A DNA stretch of 64,000 nucleotides from Saitoella complicata NRRL Y-17804 (taxonomy: Eukaryota; Ascomycota; Saitoellomycetes; Saitoellales; Saitoellaceae): assembly GCF_001661265.1 (NCBI RefSeq), contig NW_017567019.1, positions 62,001-126,000 on the forward strand, read 5' to 3'. The position numbers were made by a program, and so were the translations under genes. The notes under the pieces are model-generated. The model made no database searches. It saw nothing but the letters and a program-made list of their open reading frames with translations, and was not told the origin of the DNA. Shown here in pieces: positions 28,644-40,468 of the stretch; positions within the stretch are counted from its first letter, which is position 1; the number at the start of each line of letters is the position of its first letter.

Positions 28644-30805
28644 ATGCCTCGAGCAACCCGTGGAAAGAAAGTCTCATACAGTGAGGACCCACTTGCAGAG
28701 GTCTTAGGCGACGAATTGGCGCCAGAACAGCATGTGCACTATGACGACCCAGACGACAATGATTTCGATCAGCAAGGTGCGCCGGAGGAGGAAGATGAGG
28801 AAATGGATGATGCAGCATCTACTGAAGACGACGGGGAGGACGGATTCGACGAGGATGATGCAAGCGAGGATGACCGACCCAAGAAGGGCAAGGGGAAGGC
28901 CAAAGCAACACCAGCACAAGCGCCAGCGCCTCGGCACACACCAATGGCTTCGCCTAAACCAATCCGCGCAGCAATTAAGCGGAAGGAAACTCCCTCTTCT
29001 GCGAAGGTCACGTATGACAACCGCGCCGCTCGCAGCAGACAAAAATCGTTCGCCCTTCCCGATCGTGTCGTGACAATCAACGGCTATCGCCCACTCCAGA
29101 ATGAACGTATGGAGGAGTTGTATAAATGGTGGATCACCTACTCCATCCGCGTCTGCCGAGAGCTCTGTGCAGATGGTGATAAACTCTGGCCTAAGGTAGC
29201 ATGGCCAGAGGAGCTCCCATTTGCGCAAGAGACGGCTATGTTGTCCACTGCGGAGGTGGAGATTGAGGGGTCGGGACAGCTACCGTGGACACAGTCCTCG
29301 CTTCCATTGTGGCACGGTCCGTTCCAGGATCAGAAACTGACAGAACTATCTCCCTTCCAATCTCTGTCGGTTGAGGAAGACTTCCCTGGTAAGACCGGGT
29401 ACATTACGAACGCCGCACACTCAATTCAATCCCTCGCATGGCTCCCAAACCGTGCCGGCAACGAAGACCAGATTTTGGCTGTTAGTGGACATCCCGATGT
29501 TCATTATGAACCGACATCGGTATTTGAGATATTGCAGGGCAAACAAGTGGGCCATATCCAATTCTTCCGGATTCCGGTTTCAGAGGATCAAGTCCCACGT
29601 GAGCCAAAACTAGCATCTGTGGTTTTACACAAGTATGGTGCCGTGTGGAATTTGATATTCTGTCCATACGGTTGCAAATCTGGCTCTCGTGCGGGTCTAT
29701 TGGGGATGCTTACTGCAGACGCGAAGGTACGGGTATTTGCTACGGAAGAGGAGTGGTTGAAAAAGGAGGAGGGGGAAACAGTCTATATCGACTTGCGAAA
29801 GGCTGCGTGGGAGTTTGAGATAGAGAGTGGAGTTAGTGCGTTCAGTTGGGTGTCACACGAGGAAATTGCCGTTGCTGGCAACAATGGTTCCGTGGCTACC
29901 TTCTCTTTGACGGATTCGGGTCCATCGCGTACGTTCACTGAAACCCTTGTCGTTGAAGTCAGCTGTGTACGGTGTGCTAATTACGATGAATAGATAACTT
30001 ACCATTGCAGTTGTTCCCGTTGATGTCTTGTGCTGTACGGGCTATGACTTCTTGTGGACCGAGTTTCCCGCATTTTTTGCAGGTGTATGGGTATGACTGT
30101 TCACTAAAGCTGGTGGATCTTCGGGATCCTGTTGTGGAAACGGGAACAGCGCCAAGAGCAAGAAGTACGTCGCAATCCCTCCCATCTCTCATCCTCCATC
30201 CATCGAACTGCAGCTAACCAGTGTGTCAAGAAATGTGTTATGCTTCCGTATGGCATGAATACACCCAAGGCGTCCTCAGTGCTGACGACGGTAATGCTGT
30301 TGACTGGAAATCTGTCCGTGCATTCTTGAACCACCAACAAGTAACTCAACACCTCGGCTCAGTGACCTCAATCGCCACATCCCTCTCCCACCCCCTCATC
30401 CTAATAACCTGTACCGACGGAATCTGCGATATCGTCAATGTCATGAAAAAGACCTTATCAGGACACACTGTGCCTCAATTCCGCCGCCACCTCTTTCAGC
30501 TTGACTATGATATCCATACAAAGGAGTTCAGAATGACGGATGGGTGGAAGGCGGAACAGATCAATTTGACGACAAGTACGAGGAAGAAAAAGGGTGCGGC
30601 GGGGGAGGAGATGAATGTGGGGACTGCGCCCGCCTTTCTGAAGGAGGTAAATGTGGGGAAGGCCGTGTGGTGTCCGAGTGTAGGGTGTGCGGGGTGGGTT
30701 GCTGTTGGGATGAGTTGTGGGTTGCTGAGGATTGAGGATATGAGTAGGGGTGTTGAGGGGGCACCGGAGGAGATTGAGATGCTTGCTTCAGCGCCAATAT
30801 TTTGA
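28644..30805 (+). CDS. TFC6: TFIIIC subunit TFC6 (GTF3C2-like), three exons
   Basis: Exons 28644-29957, 30011-30164 and 30222-30805 give 683 residues. The first 130 residues are acidic then basic and disordered; WD40 repeats follow (AHSIQSLAWLPN, AVWNLIFCPYG, LLGMLTADAKVRVFA, YGYDCSLKLVDLRDP). This layout matches the tau-91 subunit of RNA polymerase III factor TFIIIC, which helps bind the B box of tRNA genes. Intron 1 (53 nt) may use donor GTCAGC at 29958 or GTACGG at 29967; both keep frame. Intron 2 (57 nt) has donor GTACGT and branch point CTAAC. The family call rests on domain order and motif feel; another WD40 nuclear protein is possible. Confidence 0.8.
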
Positions 30806-30932
30806 GGGCCGGGAAGTAGTTGATGCACGATAGAGATGCCAATGCCATTGACAAACTATGCTAAACAATACCCTAAAACCCCATTTCATATCCTCGCGAT
30901 ACATTCGTCCACGACGTCAAGAAACCAATTCT

Positions 30933-33286
30933 CTACCTAGCGTAAGGGTGGAACCCACCCCGTCCCCTCCCACCACCATACATCGCCCCACGTCCACCAC
31001 GCTGATACCCCATCCCCCTTCCACCCCTGAACCCACCTCTGAACCCTCCTCCCATACCCATTCCGCCCATACCCATCGCAGGTCCCGACGGCGCATTCGC
31101 AGGACCAGTGGGCGCGTTGATAGGAATGTCATTACCAGCAGCACCTCCTCCGGCGGGACCAGTGGGAACACCGTCGTAGGGTAGTGGAGCAGAGTTTGAA
31201 GCCGCGGCTTGTGCTTGAGCGTCCGTCGTAGGCATAGGCGTACTCTTTCCACCAGGTCCAGTCGGCGTGTATCCAGCCCCAGCCCCACCACTCGGCCCCG
31301 TTGGCGCACCCGGAACTCCCTGATTCTGCGGCCTTCCTCCCATAGCACCGCCTGCACAGGCACCCCCCATCTGACCACCCATCATCTGCTGCTGCATCAT
31401 AGGATTCATCCCGCCCATCATGGGGTTCATCATTCCCTGCTGCATCATCGGGTTCATGCCCCCACCTTGCTGCATCTGCTGCATCGCCAACATATACGCC
31501 TGCATTCTCTGGAAATACTGTGCCATCATAGCTGGGTTGGCACCTCCGTACGCCGCATACGGGTTATTATACGCTCCCGCTCCTCCCACCCCCGCACCGA
31601 ACCCACCAGCGCCCTGCTTAGGCGTCTTCTCCACGGTTCCCTTTGGTTGCGCACGCTTAACCTCAACCTGCTTTCCATTAAGGTTAAGGAATCCGCCACC
31701 CTGGGAGACACACTGCTCAACAGCCGCGTCCGTCTCGAAGGTAACGAATCCGAATCCACGAGCCCGACCGGTTTCTTTGTCGATCATGAGGGTTGCGTCG
31801 ACGACTTTTCCGAATTGGGAGAAGAAGGTGCGGAATTGCTGTTCGGAAGTTTCGGGAGAGACACCGCCGACAAAGATCTTGGATGTCTGGGACTGCTCCT
31901 CGCGGGGGATGGCGCGTTTGGGATCAACCTATGGTCACGATATTAGCATCTTGTATACCAGAGTGGAAGAAAGGAGGATAGGAACGTACCCTCTTGCCAT
32001 CAAGATAATGCTCCTGAGCCACGACCTTATCGACACTCTCCGGGTTCTCAAATGTCAAGAACCCGAATCCACGACTCCTACCGCTGACTCCATCCCTCAT
32101 CACGGAACAATCCGTAACGGGACCGAATTGTTCAAAGTACTCGCGCATGGATGCTTCGGTCGTTTCCCAGTTGAGACCGCCGATGAACATTTTACTAAGG
32201 GAGAAAGGGGATGTTAGCTATTGTCTTGGACGAAAAGCATACTTGTGGTAGGTTTGTGCGTGTTTGTGTTTGTGTTTGTGTTTGCATGTCTTTTGTTTGA
32301 TCCTGTCTGAAGGGTCTCTGCTCAATAGCGTAATGTATCTCGAGTAGCGTAACCGTAACATAAGAGCTCTCAAAAAAGAGCGAAGAATAGCTAGGCTGTA
32401 CGTATCGTATCGTATCGTATCGTACGTGTTGTCTCTCGGACGTGTACAACGTGTACAGCTCAACCTGAGCATATAGCTAGCAATAGCAAAAACTAGCTTT
32501 GTCTGACTGATGATAGCACGTAACGTAACGTATCGTATCGTGACTAGCCGTAGCTATTCTTCACCCCTCTTTTTGCTTTCTGAAGCTTGTGCGTTTCGAG
32601 CGAAGTACAGAACGTAACTAGCTTTGTCTCATAGTTGTAGACCCGCTACCTGCCTCGACTATGGCAGGCGATAAAGTAACACAAGTATGTGCCCAGAAAT
32701 GAACCATCCGTGTGACTGATATCGAGCATTTAGATGCATGAACCCTCAGCAATGGCCTTCATCCAACTGATACTTGTGGCACTCGCAGCATACATTGCCA
32801 CGAACTCAACACCCGACCAGACGAACATACACAAACACGCACACACCCCACACAAAGAGAAGGAGAGACTACGTACCCATCATCCTTGTTACTACCGCTT
32901 TCCTGGTTAATTCCTCCATTCGCATTACCCATATCCTGATCCTGCTGATCATACCCACTAGCACCAGCATACGGGTTGTATCCCTGCCCTTGTCCATCCC
33001 GCGGCATCTCCTGCTGTTGCTGGGTCTGCTGTTCTTGCTGTTGGTTCCAGGCGTATTGGTCATAGGCCGGAGCAGCGCCAGCGGCAATCCTAGGGTCAGT
33101 AGCTTTCTCGGCGGCCGGCTCCGCAGACTCGGTAGAGGTCAGCTCTTGCTCAGCGGGCGCTTGAGGTGCAGAGGCGGTTGGAGGAGCAGCAGCGGGAGGC
33201 ACGACGGGGGCGGACTCGACGGGTTCGGTACCTTCTTCGTCTCCGTAGAGGTCCTTGAAGAGATCTTCGTCGTCGTAGTCTGCCAT
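30933..33286 (-). CDS. HRP1: Two-RRM mRNA 3'-end factor HRP1/Nab4-like, three exons
   Basis: Exons 33286-32877, 32194-31990 and 31928-30933 give 536 residues. An acidic start (DDEDLFKDLYGDEE) and a Pro/Ala/Gln-rich region precede RRM1 (about 139-205: MFIGGLNWET, GRSRGFGFLTF) and RRM2 (about 219-296: IFVGGVSPETSEQQF, GRARGFGFVTF). A Met/Gln/Gly-rich stretch and an RGG tail (GGFRGGFRGGRG) follow. The layout matches the cleavage factor IB subunit Hrp1, which binds UA-rich polyadenylation enhancers and shuttles between nucleus and cytoplasm. Intron 1 is 682 nt, about eleven times the usual length here; intron 2 is 61 nt. Both donors are GTACGT. The start is 153 bases from the divergent MPC1 start. 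Confidence 0.88.
32195..32876 (-). other. Oversized repeat-bearing first intron of HRP1
   Basis: The intron runs from donor GTACGT at 32876 to an acceptor TTAG at 32195 and keeps the HRP1 frame (DDG-KMFIGG). It contains four GTGTTT units near 32260, CGTAT arrays at 32401 and near 32530, two direct copies of AACTAGCTTTGTCT (near 32492 and 32616), and an inverted pair, AGAATAGCTAGGCT at 32384-32397 against AGCCGTAGCTATTCT at 32546-32560. No protein-like exon was seen in it. Confidence 0.8.
32401..32425 (+). repeat. CGTAT pentanucleotide array
   Basis: Four exact CGTAT units plus a final CGTAC. A related stretch, TAACGTAACGTATCGTATCG, stands at 32521-32540. Both are inside the HRP1 intron. Confidence 0.85.
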
Positions 33287-33439
33287 GTTGAGTGTTCTGG
33301 TGTTGTGTTCCGGTGGTTGGTTCGCCGGCGATGTGGGCATGTACAGGGCGCCCCTGAATCCAGGCATCGTGCAGCCCCAGATCACTGTAGCCGAAGCGCT
33401 GGTCAACAGCAGCAGCATATACCCCCAACAGCATCCATC

Positions 33440-34086
33440 ATGTCCGGATCAGCTCAGAAGGCCGCTACCCAGTCTGTTGTCCAGCAGTTTACCAGCTGGG
33501 TCCGCTCCCCAGACTTCAAGGTTTGCTCTCTGCCCGTTCCCCATCATTGATCTCTGCTAACAATAAATGATAGTCATACCTTTTCTCTACCCATTTCTGG
33601 TACGTCGCAACGATAGAAGGGTTGGATGAACAATGATGAACGGAGACTGATCAAGTGTGTAGGGGACCCGTCTCAAATTTCGGTATCCCGCTGGCCGCAA
33701 TCGCCGATCTGAAGAAGGACCCTGAGATTATTTCTGGGCCTATGACTGGTGCTTTGATCGTCTACTCTGCGACTTTCATGAGATACGGTGCGTCACTGCC
33801 CTTCCTTCCTTAAGCTCTCACTTCCGCAGAGTTGGAGTGAATTTTGTGAGTTGCTCGAGCAATGGCTGACTTGTGATTAGCATGGATGGTCCAACCCCGA
33901 AACTACCTCCTCCTCGGCTGCCACATCGTCAACGAATCCGCACAAATCACCCAAGGCTACAGATGGCTCGACTACTGGAAGTTCGGCGGTCGTGAGAAGG
34001 CTCTCGCCTTGAAGCCCGTCGATGCCGCGAAGGGTGCGATCCAGGATGTGAAGGAGGCTGCGGAGAAGGTTAAGAAGAATCTTTAA
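33440..34086 (+). CDS. MPC1: Mitochondrial pyruvate carrier subunit MPC1, four exons
   Basis: Exons 33440-33520, 33574-33599, 33663-33787 and 33881-34086 give 145 residues. The spliced sequence has [47 protein letters not shown] and [14 protein letters not shown], a near line-by-line match to yeast Mpc1. The protein pairs with MPC2/MPC3 in the inner membrane to import pyruvate. Exon 2 is only 26 nt. Intron donors are GTTTGC (not consensus), GTACGT and GTGCGT; intron lengths are 53, 63 and 93 nt. The exon joins are fixed by the homology. The Ala/Lys-rich C-terminal tail is longer than that of animal MPC1. Confidence 0.95.
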
Positions 34087-34380
34087 GTATGATTAGAAAT
34101 TGGAGAGGACGAGAGCGGATCTCGGGATATTCTTTGGAGTAGGGTAGGGATTAGGAAGTGTTAATGAAGCTTCCCCACATGTGCGTGCATGACTTTTGAC
34201 TGGTACTGCGGGAGTGTCGTGGGCGGCGGGGGACTGCGTGTGTTTACTGTAGGCCATGGCACGTACGACCAGCGCATATATTCCCTCAGAGCTCTACACC
34301 ATACCAGACCAATATGCCAAGTCCGGTGCGCATACATCCGCAATAACCACGTCCTTCTGGATCTGACAACCCTATAGGAA

Positions 34381-35979
34381 ATGATACAGACAGCTCCAGC
34401 AACGACACACCCCGGCCCCTCCTTCTTCCGCCCAAAATCCAGCCGCTCACGGACTTCATCAGCCAATGACTCAAATTCGAGCGTAAACACAGTCTACGGC
34501 GCATCATACTCCTACACAGATATGCTCGCACACGCCGCAGCAGCATCCTCCTCACGGCCAAACACCCCACCAATCTCCCTCCCCCCACCACGAGAGCCAA
34601 CGCACCGCGCACCAAGTACCTCACCGACTCGGACGATGAGTAGTCTGAGTTTGAGTAGCCTGTCGCATTCACTACCTAATTCTTCCGCGGGATGGGGTAA
34701 GACACGGGGAAGAACGAAGGGGTATAAGGACTTCGTGAAGATGACGGATGATGACTGGGCCGTCGACGACGACGACGATCCCGTCGCACGGAGATTACGA
34801 CAGGTAAAGAGTATCGAGAATCGACCGCCGTCTTCATCGACTGCGAGGAAGGTTACGTATCCGTCACTACACCCACCCGCTGAAGCGAGCAACACGGAGA
34901 AGAAACGGAGTGTGAGCGCCACGAGTGCGGCGACCAGATTGGCGGTTGACAGATACCCATCTGACCCGACACCGGAGATATTGACGCTGAATACGGAGAT
35001 TTCGAGGGTACGAAAGTTTGAGGCACTCCTGGCGTCTCCGACGGTTAGTTTACCGACCCTCCGCGCACTGGCATGGTCCGGAATTCCGATCCCCGTACGG
35101 CCGCAGGTGTGGAAGTTGTTGTTGGGATACGTCCCTCCAACACGCTCACGACGAGAAGAAGTCGAGGCGCGGAAAAGACGAGAATACATTGAGGCTGGCG
35201 AGGCTGTGTGGGGGAGTGCGGGCGCGAGGGATGGGAGTAGGGATGGTGGGTGTTTACACCAGATTCGGATTGATGTTCCACGGACGTGTCCCGGAGTCCC
35301 GCTATGGGGACTAGAAACGACGCAGCGGAGTTTGGAGCGGATATTGTATCTATGGGCGGTACGGCATCCGGCGTCTGGGTATGTCCAGGGTATCAATGAT
35401 TTGGTTACGCCGTTTTTCCATGTGTTCTTGGGGGACTACACGGATGCCGATCCCTCAACGTACGATTTGTCCAAGTTGACCCAGCAGCAGCTGTTTGCGC
35501 TGGAGGCTGACACGTTCTGGTGTTTATCGACCTTGTTGTCCGGGATCCAGGATAACTACATACATTCCCAACCCGGAATCCTCCGCCAACTCCGCTCGAT
35601 GAAAGACCTCGTGTCTCGTATCGACGCACCCCTCGCAACACACATCGACTCGCTCGGAATCGAATTCGTCCAATTCGCATTCAGGTGGATGAATTGCCTC
35701 CTCATGCGTGAACTTCCCCCGCTCTGTATCATTAGGATGTGGGATACCTATATCTCGGAAGGCGCATCTACGGGGTTTAGGGAGTTCCATGTGTATGTTT
35801 GTGCAGCATTTTTGGTGAAGTGGAGCAAGGAGCTGAGGGAGATGGAGTTTGGGGATGCGATGGTTTTCTTGCAGAGATTACCGACTGGGGAGTGGGGGGA
35901 TAAGGAGGTTGAGTTGGTGTTGAGTGAGGCTTACATGTGGCAGAGTTTGTTCAAGGATGCGGTTGCGCATCTGAGGTGA
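34381..35979 (+). CDS. GYP1: TBC-domain Rab GAP, GYP1/TBC1D22 type
   Basis: A 532-residue single-exon protein. Residues 1-210 are Ser/Thr/Pro-rich and disordered. The TBC domain spans about 225-505, beginning RKFEALLASPTV and LRALAWSGIPIPVRPQVWKL. Both catalytic fingers are present: the arginine finger R301 in QIRIDVPRTCPG and the glutamine Q336 in GYVQGINDL. The IDSLGIEFVQFAFRWMNCL helix is typical of the GYP1 branch, which switches off Ypt1 at the Golgi. The ATG at 34381 is the first in frame. Confidence 0.92.
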   Translation: MIQTAPATTHPGPSFFRPKSSRSRTSSANDSNSSVNTVYGASYSYTDMLAHAAAASSSRPNTPPISLPPPREPTHRAPSTSPTRTMSSLSLSSLSHSLPNSSAGWGKTRGRTKGYKDFVKMTDDDWAVDDDDDPVARRLRQVKSIENRPPSSSTARKVTYPSLHPPAEASNTEKKRSVSATSAATRLAVDRYPSDPTPEILTLNTEISRVRKFEALLASPTVSLPTLRALAWSGIPIPVRPQVWKLLLGYVPPTRSRREEVEARKRREYIEAGEAVWGSAGARDGSRDGGCLHQIRIDVPRTCPGVPLWGLETTQRSLERILYLWAVRHPASGYVQGINDLVTPFFHVFLGDYTDADPSTYDLSKLTQQQLFALEADTFWCLSTLLSGIQDNYIHSQPGILRQLRSMKDLVSRIDAPLATHIDSLGIEFVQFAFRWMNCLLMRELPPLCIIRMWDTYISEGASTGFREFHVYVCAAFLVKWSKELREMEFGDAMVFLQRLPTGEWGDKEVELVLSEAYMWQSLFKDAVAHLR

Positions 35980-36238
35980 ACTTGAAGTAGAGGGCGTGTT
36001 TGGAGGAAGAGGTGCATTCACGGTATTTAATCATAATGAGGAGGATATCATGGAAGGGTTTTCATTGGGTTGATTTGGCGTTCATTACTCATACCTACGT
36101 TCTCTACGGGTAGCACGGGACCCACTGGATATCTAAATAATATCAAGCATATATTGACTTCTACTTCATAGCCAGGCATACTCGAACGATCGTTGACAAA
36201 GCAAGAACTCCATTTGGTAGGTATATTTGGGTATCGTC

Positions 36239-37767
36239 TCAATGGGCATCAACAAGCGCCCAAACTCCTAAACCCAATCCTCCCAGTACTCGCTTCAGTT
36301 CCTTAGCCACACCATCCTCGAAGTCTAAATCGTCCAGGCCAATGTGCCAAGGAGATACAAGAACTTGTTCCAGCACATATGTCCCACCCAGGACTCTCCG
36401 GGCTGACACCGGTGCTATTAGCAGCGTCTTCGCGCACCACTTCTGACCCGGAAAGGAAATAGCAGAGGCATCAAGTACAGACTTGACATCGTCCCAGTTA
36501 GTCCCGGCCATGTCACGAGTATTGATAGGCATTGAGCCCAGGAGCCACGTTGGTGGTGTATACGTCTTCCACCAAACCATTGTCCGTTCACCACTCGGGC
36601 AGACAGCCAATTGCTGCTTCGCAGCGAGAAGAGTGGGCACAACGCCGCCTTGATGTAGCACGCCCATCAAGATGGCAAGCACAGTGTTGAATATGACCCA
36701 TGTCGCAAGCCACGTTCTCCAGAATCGACGCCCAGGAAGTGAAGTAATCGAAGACAGGATAAGGGGGACGGCCGGAAGAAGGAAACGTGGTTCTTGATGA
36801 GGAAAGATGCTGACAATAGCCACGCCGCTCATGGCGCACCAGAATAATAGACCCAACCTCCTGATCTTCACAAACACCAACACAAGGGCAGGACCAAGCA
36901 GGAGGGGCAGGTTTCCCACGAAGTGCGTGTACCGCGCATGGATTCCATGCAAAGCGAGATTTGCGGAGGACGTGTTGTACATGAGGTTATTGAGCGGCGT
37001 GATAACGCAACCATCTCGTGCAAAGTAGGCACTGTCGACTAAGATCGCTCCGAATGCCGTTGCGCTGAAAGCAAAACCCGAGGCAGCCAAAAGCGAAGAA
37101 CGACACAAGAAGCGGGGAATCAGGCTCACAATGGCCGGCAGGAGGAATGCAGGGAATGTGACACGAGTCCAAATGCCGAGAGCTGCCAGCAAGCCAAGTA
37201 GAGCGGAATGGGTTGCTGAAGGTCGTGCTCGGAGGCGGAAGCAGAGAACGATGGACCATACCACGAGGATTGTCTCAATGCCATTGCTGAATGTATGAGC
37301 CTGATATGTCAGTGTGGTGTATGACGAGGCGTACAACAGTAGGGGAATGGCGGCTGATCCGGGTGCGACAAGATGTGGTATCGCAAGATCTACAAAGCAT
37401 TGAAATGAGCATGACATTCATGGCTAACAAGCATAGACGTACCAACTCCAAGTGACATTATGAACCAAAGCATTCGAAGTCCGAGCAATGCCAATTGCGT
37501 ATTGTTGCCCGTCAGGCGGAAGATAGATCCCACAATCGGCCATAGGAGTACAACACTTCGTATTGGCTTCTCGCCCGTCCATTCCCACGTCAGCTGGTCT
37601 TCATCGTATCGTGCCCTTGAAGTCAAAGGAGCGACTGTTTGGAAATGCTCGTCTGGGTGGATATATGACGGTGAGAATAAGGCGAATAGAACTCGGATCA
37701 CGAGCAGGAAGAAGTAGAGCTTTCGCTGCCGGGATGTGAATAGCGAGAGGCCAGAACATGCCTTCAT
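36239..37767 (-). CDS. SMP3: GPI mannosyltransferase 4 SMP3 (PIG-Z), two exons
   Basis: Exons 37767-37443 and 37389-36239 give 491 residues. The protein adds the fourth mannose to GPI anchors in the ER membrane. The GT22 catalytic motif HPDEHFQ is at residues 37-43 just after the first membrane helix (LYFFLLVIRVLFALFSP). Several more hydrophobic segments follow, and HQEPRFLLPAVPLIL is the second family hallmark. The 53-nt intron has donor GTACGT and joins SLGV to DLAIPHL. An in-frame TTG opening further upstream is ignored because this ATG puts the normal short cytosolic tail before the first helix. Other GT22 members (PIG-B, ALG9, ALG12) are possible but fit less well. Confidence 0.85.
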
Positions 37768-38094
37768 AACATGAGTAGAGTCTTGCTGAATCGAGTGATT
37801 GTGAAGCTGTGCCGTCAACTGGAGCTGTCAGGCTTGAGAATGTCGACAAACTACTAAATTGGGCTTCCTGCGGTAACGTAGACACTGGTACCTTTACATT
37901 CAGCGTCTCATCTTCCGTCTGAGGGCGAAGATTACGAGAGTTTCTGTTATCTTTTTGTAATCCATTTCTGAGATTATATTACCGGTCCCAGTGCTTGACC
38001 CCGCCCTGGAAGCTGTTGCCCAAACACTACGTCGCCGTACAAAGCAAACAAAAGTTCAATAGCAACACCCAGCAACCAACGACACTCGCCTGCA
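37768..38094. other. Divergent promoter SMP3 / NUP50-like
   Basis: These 327 bases separate two gene starts. The region contains the promoter word at 37873. No open coding segment was seen. Confidence 0.6.
37873..37885 (+). promoter_or_regulatory. GTAACGTAGACAC promoter word
   Basis: GTAACGTAGACAC matches 12 bases of the words at 13848 and 21677. It is 106 bases upstream of the SMP3 ATG (reverse orientation) and 210 bases upstream of the nucleoporin ATG (forward orientation). Function is inferred. Confidence 0.45.
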
Positions 38095-40468
38095 ATGTCC
38101 AAACGCGGCGCCAAGTCCCAATTGACACAACTAAACGTCGGCCATGGTGGTGATGACAGCGACGTATGGATCACCCTCTTGTCTCTTGTACACAACACAC
38201 CGAACCAAAACTGATCAATCCGTATAGGACGACACCCCCGATGTTCCCCAGGTAGCCAGTGAAGCCCAGATGGCGAGGCGCAAGATCGCTTTGCCGAAGT
38301 CGAGGAGGATGGCGGGTGCGCCTTCTGCGCCTACGCCAGTTGCGAACCCGTTTGCTGCTGTCCCTCAACCTGCTGCCCCCGCTCCCGCCGCTGCGAATCC
38401 GTTCGCTGCTCTCAACACTGCAGTACCGGCGCCAGCAGCTCCTGCCGCAAGTAATGCTTTCTCCATCTTGAACCCCGCCCCGAGCTCCTCCGGCGAGCCC
38501 AAAGCAAACCCATTCGCTAACCTCCAGACTACGACCCTGGCCGCCTCCGCCCCTCCCGTCCTCGCATCGCCGGTTCAGGAGAACACCAACACCCAGACTG
38601 CGGAGCTTACCGGCGAAGACAAGGAGGAATACGAGAGACTACTGAAATTGAGAAGCGTAAACTACGCTTTCCTTGAGGCCATCAAGAAGAGCTACGAGAA
38701 TGACCCATTTGGAGATTTGAGAAATGTTGGATTCGAGGCGTATGGACGGTTTTACGATGAAGCTGTGGTGAAGAAGGGATCGGACTTTGCGTCTAGGTTG
38801 GGTGGGTTCTCTAGTCAACCGGCTCCGGAGGAGAAGAAGGCCGCTTCTACATTCAGTTTTGGAGGCCCTACTGAGGCGCCCAAGGCTTCTTCATTTAGCT
38901 TTGGCATCCGTGGCAGCAGTCCCGAGGAGGGGCAGGAGGAGGAGGCACCAAAGCCAGCGGCGAGCGGATTCAGCTTCGGAATGCCCCAAGCCCAGGAGGA
39001 GAAGAAGGAGGAGTCTAAGCCCGCTGCTGCGCCCGTCTTCACCTTTAACCCACCATCCAAGAATGACGATAAGCCCATATCCGGATTCACCTTCGGCGCA
39101 CCCGTCCAGAAGAAGGACGAGAATAAGTCTGCCGTGCCTGGTGGGTTCACTTTCGGCGCCCCTGCTCCTGCTGAGAAGGAGGTAGACGACGAGGACAAGC
39201 CCGAATCTGTTTCTTCCGGCTTCGGATTTTCTCCTGTGCAGTCCGAGCAGTCTGAGGAAATGGCCAAGCCTGTCACGCCTTCCTTCGGCTTCGGCGCAGC
39301 TGTCGAGAAGAAGGAGGAGGTTGTTCCTAAGCCCTCGGCTGCGCCGGTCTTTAGCTTTGGCGTGAGCTCGGATGAGGCGGAGAAGAAGAAGGACGAGGAT
39401 AAGCCAGCTGTATCTGCGTTTGGTGGATCTGCGTTCGGTGGATTTGGTGCTGCTGCTCAGGCGGAGGAGAAGAAGGTGGATACTACGCCTCTGTTTGCGT
39501 TTGGCGCGCCTGCTGCTACTGAGAAGAAGGAGGAGGAGAAGGAAACTCCCGCTGTGGCTCCCGCTGCCACTGCAGTGTTTAGCTTCGGTGCTGCCCCCTC
39601 TACGCCAGCTAAGCCAGCCGCTGCGTCCCCTGCGAGCTTCGCGTGGACTCCGGACCGTGGGATCAAGTTCGGATCCCCTTCCGCTGCTGGCGGTGTGGAA
39701 AATAAGGATGAGAAGCCTTCCACCACTCCTGTGTTTGGGTTTAGCAATCCCCTTGCCAGTCCGACTACGTCGTCGTTTGGTGCTGCGCCTGGAGCTTCGG
39801 ATGCGGAGAAGAAGCCGGCGCCTGCTAGTACTGGGTTTGGATTCGGGTTTGGGGCTGGGACTGGAGCGGCTTCCGTGCCGTCTTTCGGGTCTAAGACGAG
39901 CTTTGGGACTACTTCGTTTGGTGGTAGCTCGTTTGGTGCTTCGTCTTTTGGAAGCGCTGCTCCTGCTCCTGCGGCGGGTGCCACGACCGCTCCTGTGTTC
40001 TCTTTCTCTGCGCCGACACCGGCGCCGGCTGCGGCTACGGCCGAAGCTGCCAAGGAGGGTGAGGAAGAGGATGCACCCATCTCCGCCGAGGCCCGTACTA
40101 ACGACGAATTGGTCGACGGAAAGGGCGAGGGCGAGGAGAACGAGGACACAGTCCACTCCGTCCGCGGCAAGATCTTCAAGAAAAACGACGAAGGCGGCTG
40201 GTCTGAAATCGGCGTCGGCCTCATCAAAATCAACGTCGACAAAGAAACCAACAAAGCTCGCGTACTGGGTCGCATTCAAGGAAGTGGAAAGTTGATTATC
40301 AATGTACGGTTGCAGGCGAGGCTGCCGTATACGTTGTTGAATAAGACGAATATTCAGGTGCCAAGTCCGATCGAGGGAGGCGTTGTGGAGAGTTATTTGA
40401 TTAGGGTCAAGGCGGAGAATGCTGAGCCGTTGTTGGAGGCGATGAAAGAGCACAAGGGGTCTGAGTAG
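38095..40468 (+). CDS. FG nucleoporin NUP50/NUP2-like with Ran-binding domain
   Basis: Exons 38095-38163 and 38228-40468 give 769 residues. The N-terminus MSKRGAKSQLTQLN, then VASEAQMARRKIALPKSRR, resembles the importin-alpha-binding head of NUP50. A long middle region alternates FG motifs (FSFG, FGFG, FTFGAP) with Glu/Lys-rich spacers of the EEKK type. A Ran-binding domain closes the protein (about 640-765: VHSVRGKIFKKNDEGGWSEIG). Such proteins help unload import cargo at the nuclear basket. Intron 1 (64 nt) has donor GTATGG. The strong codon repetition makes long meaningless frames on the opposite strand. Confidence 0.88.
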
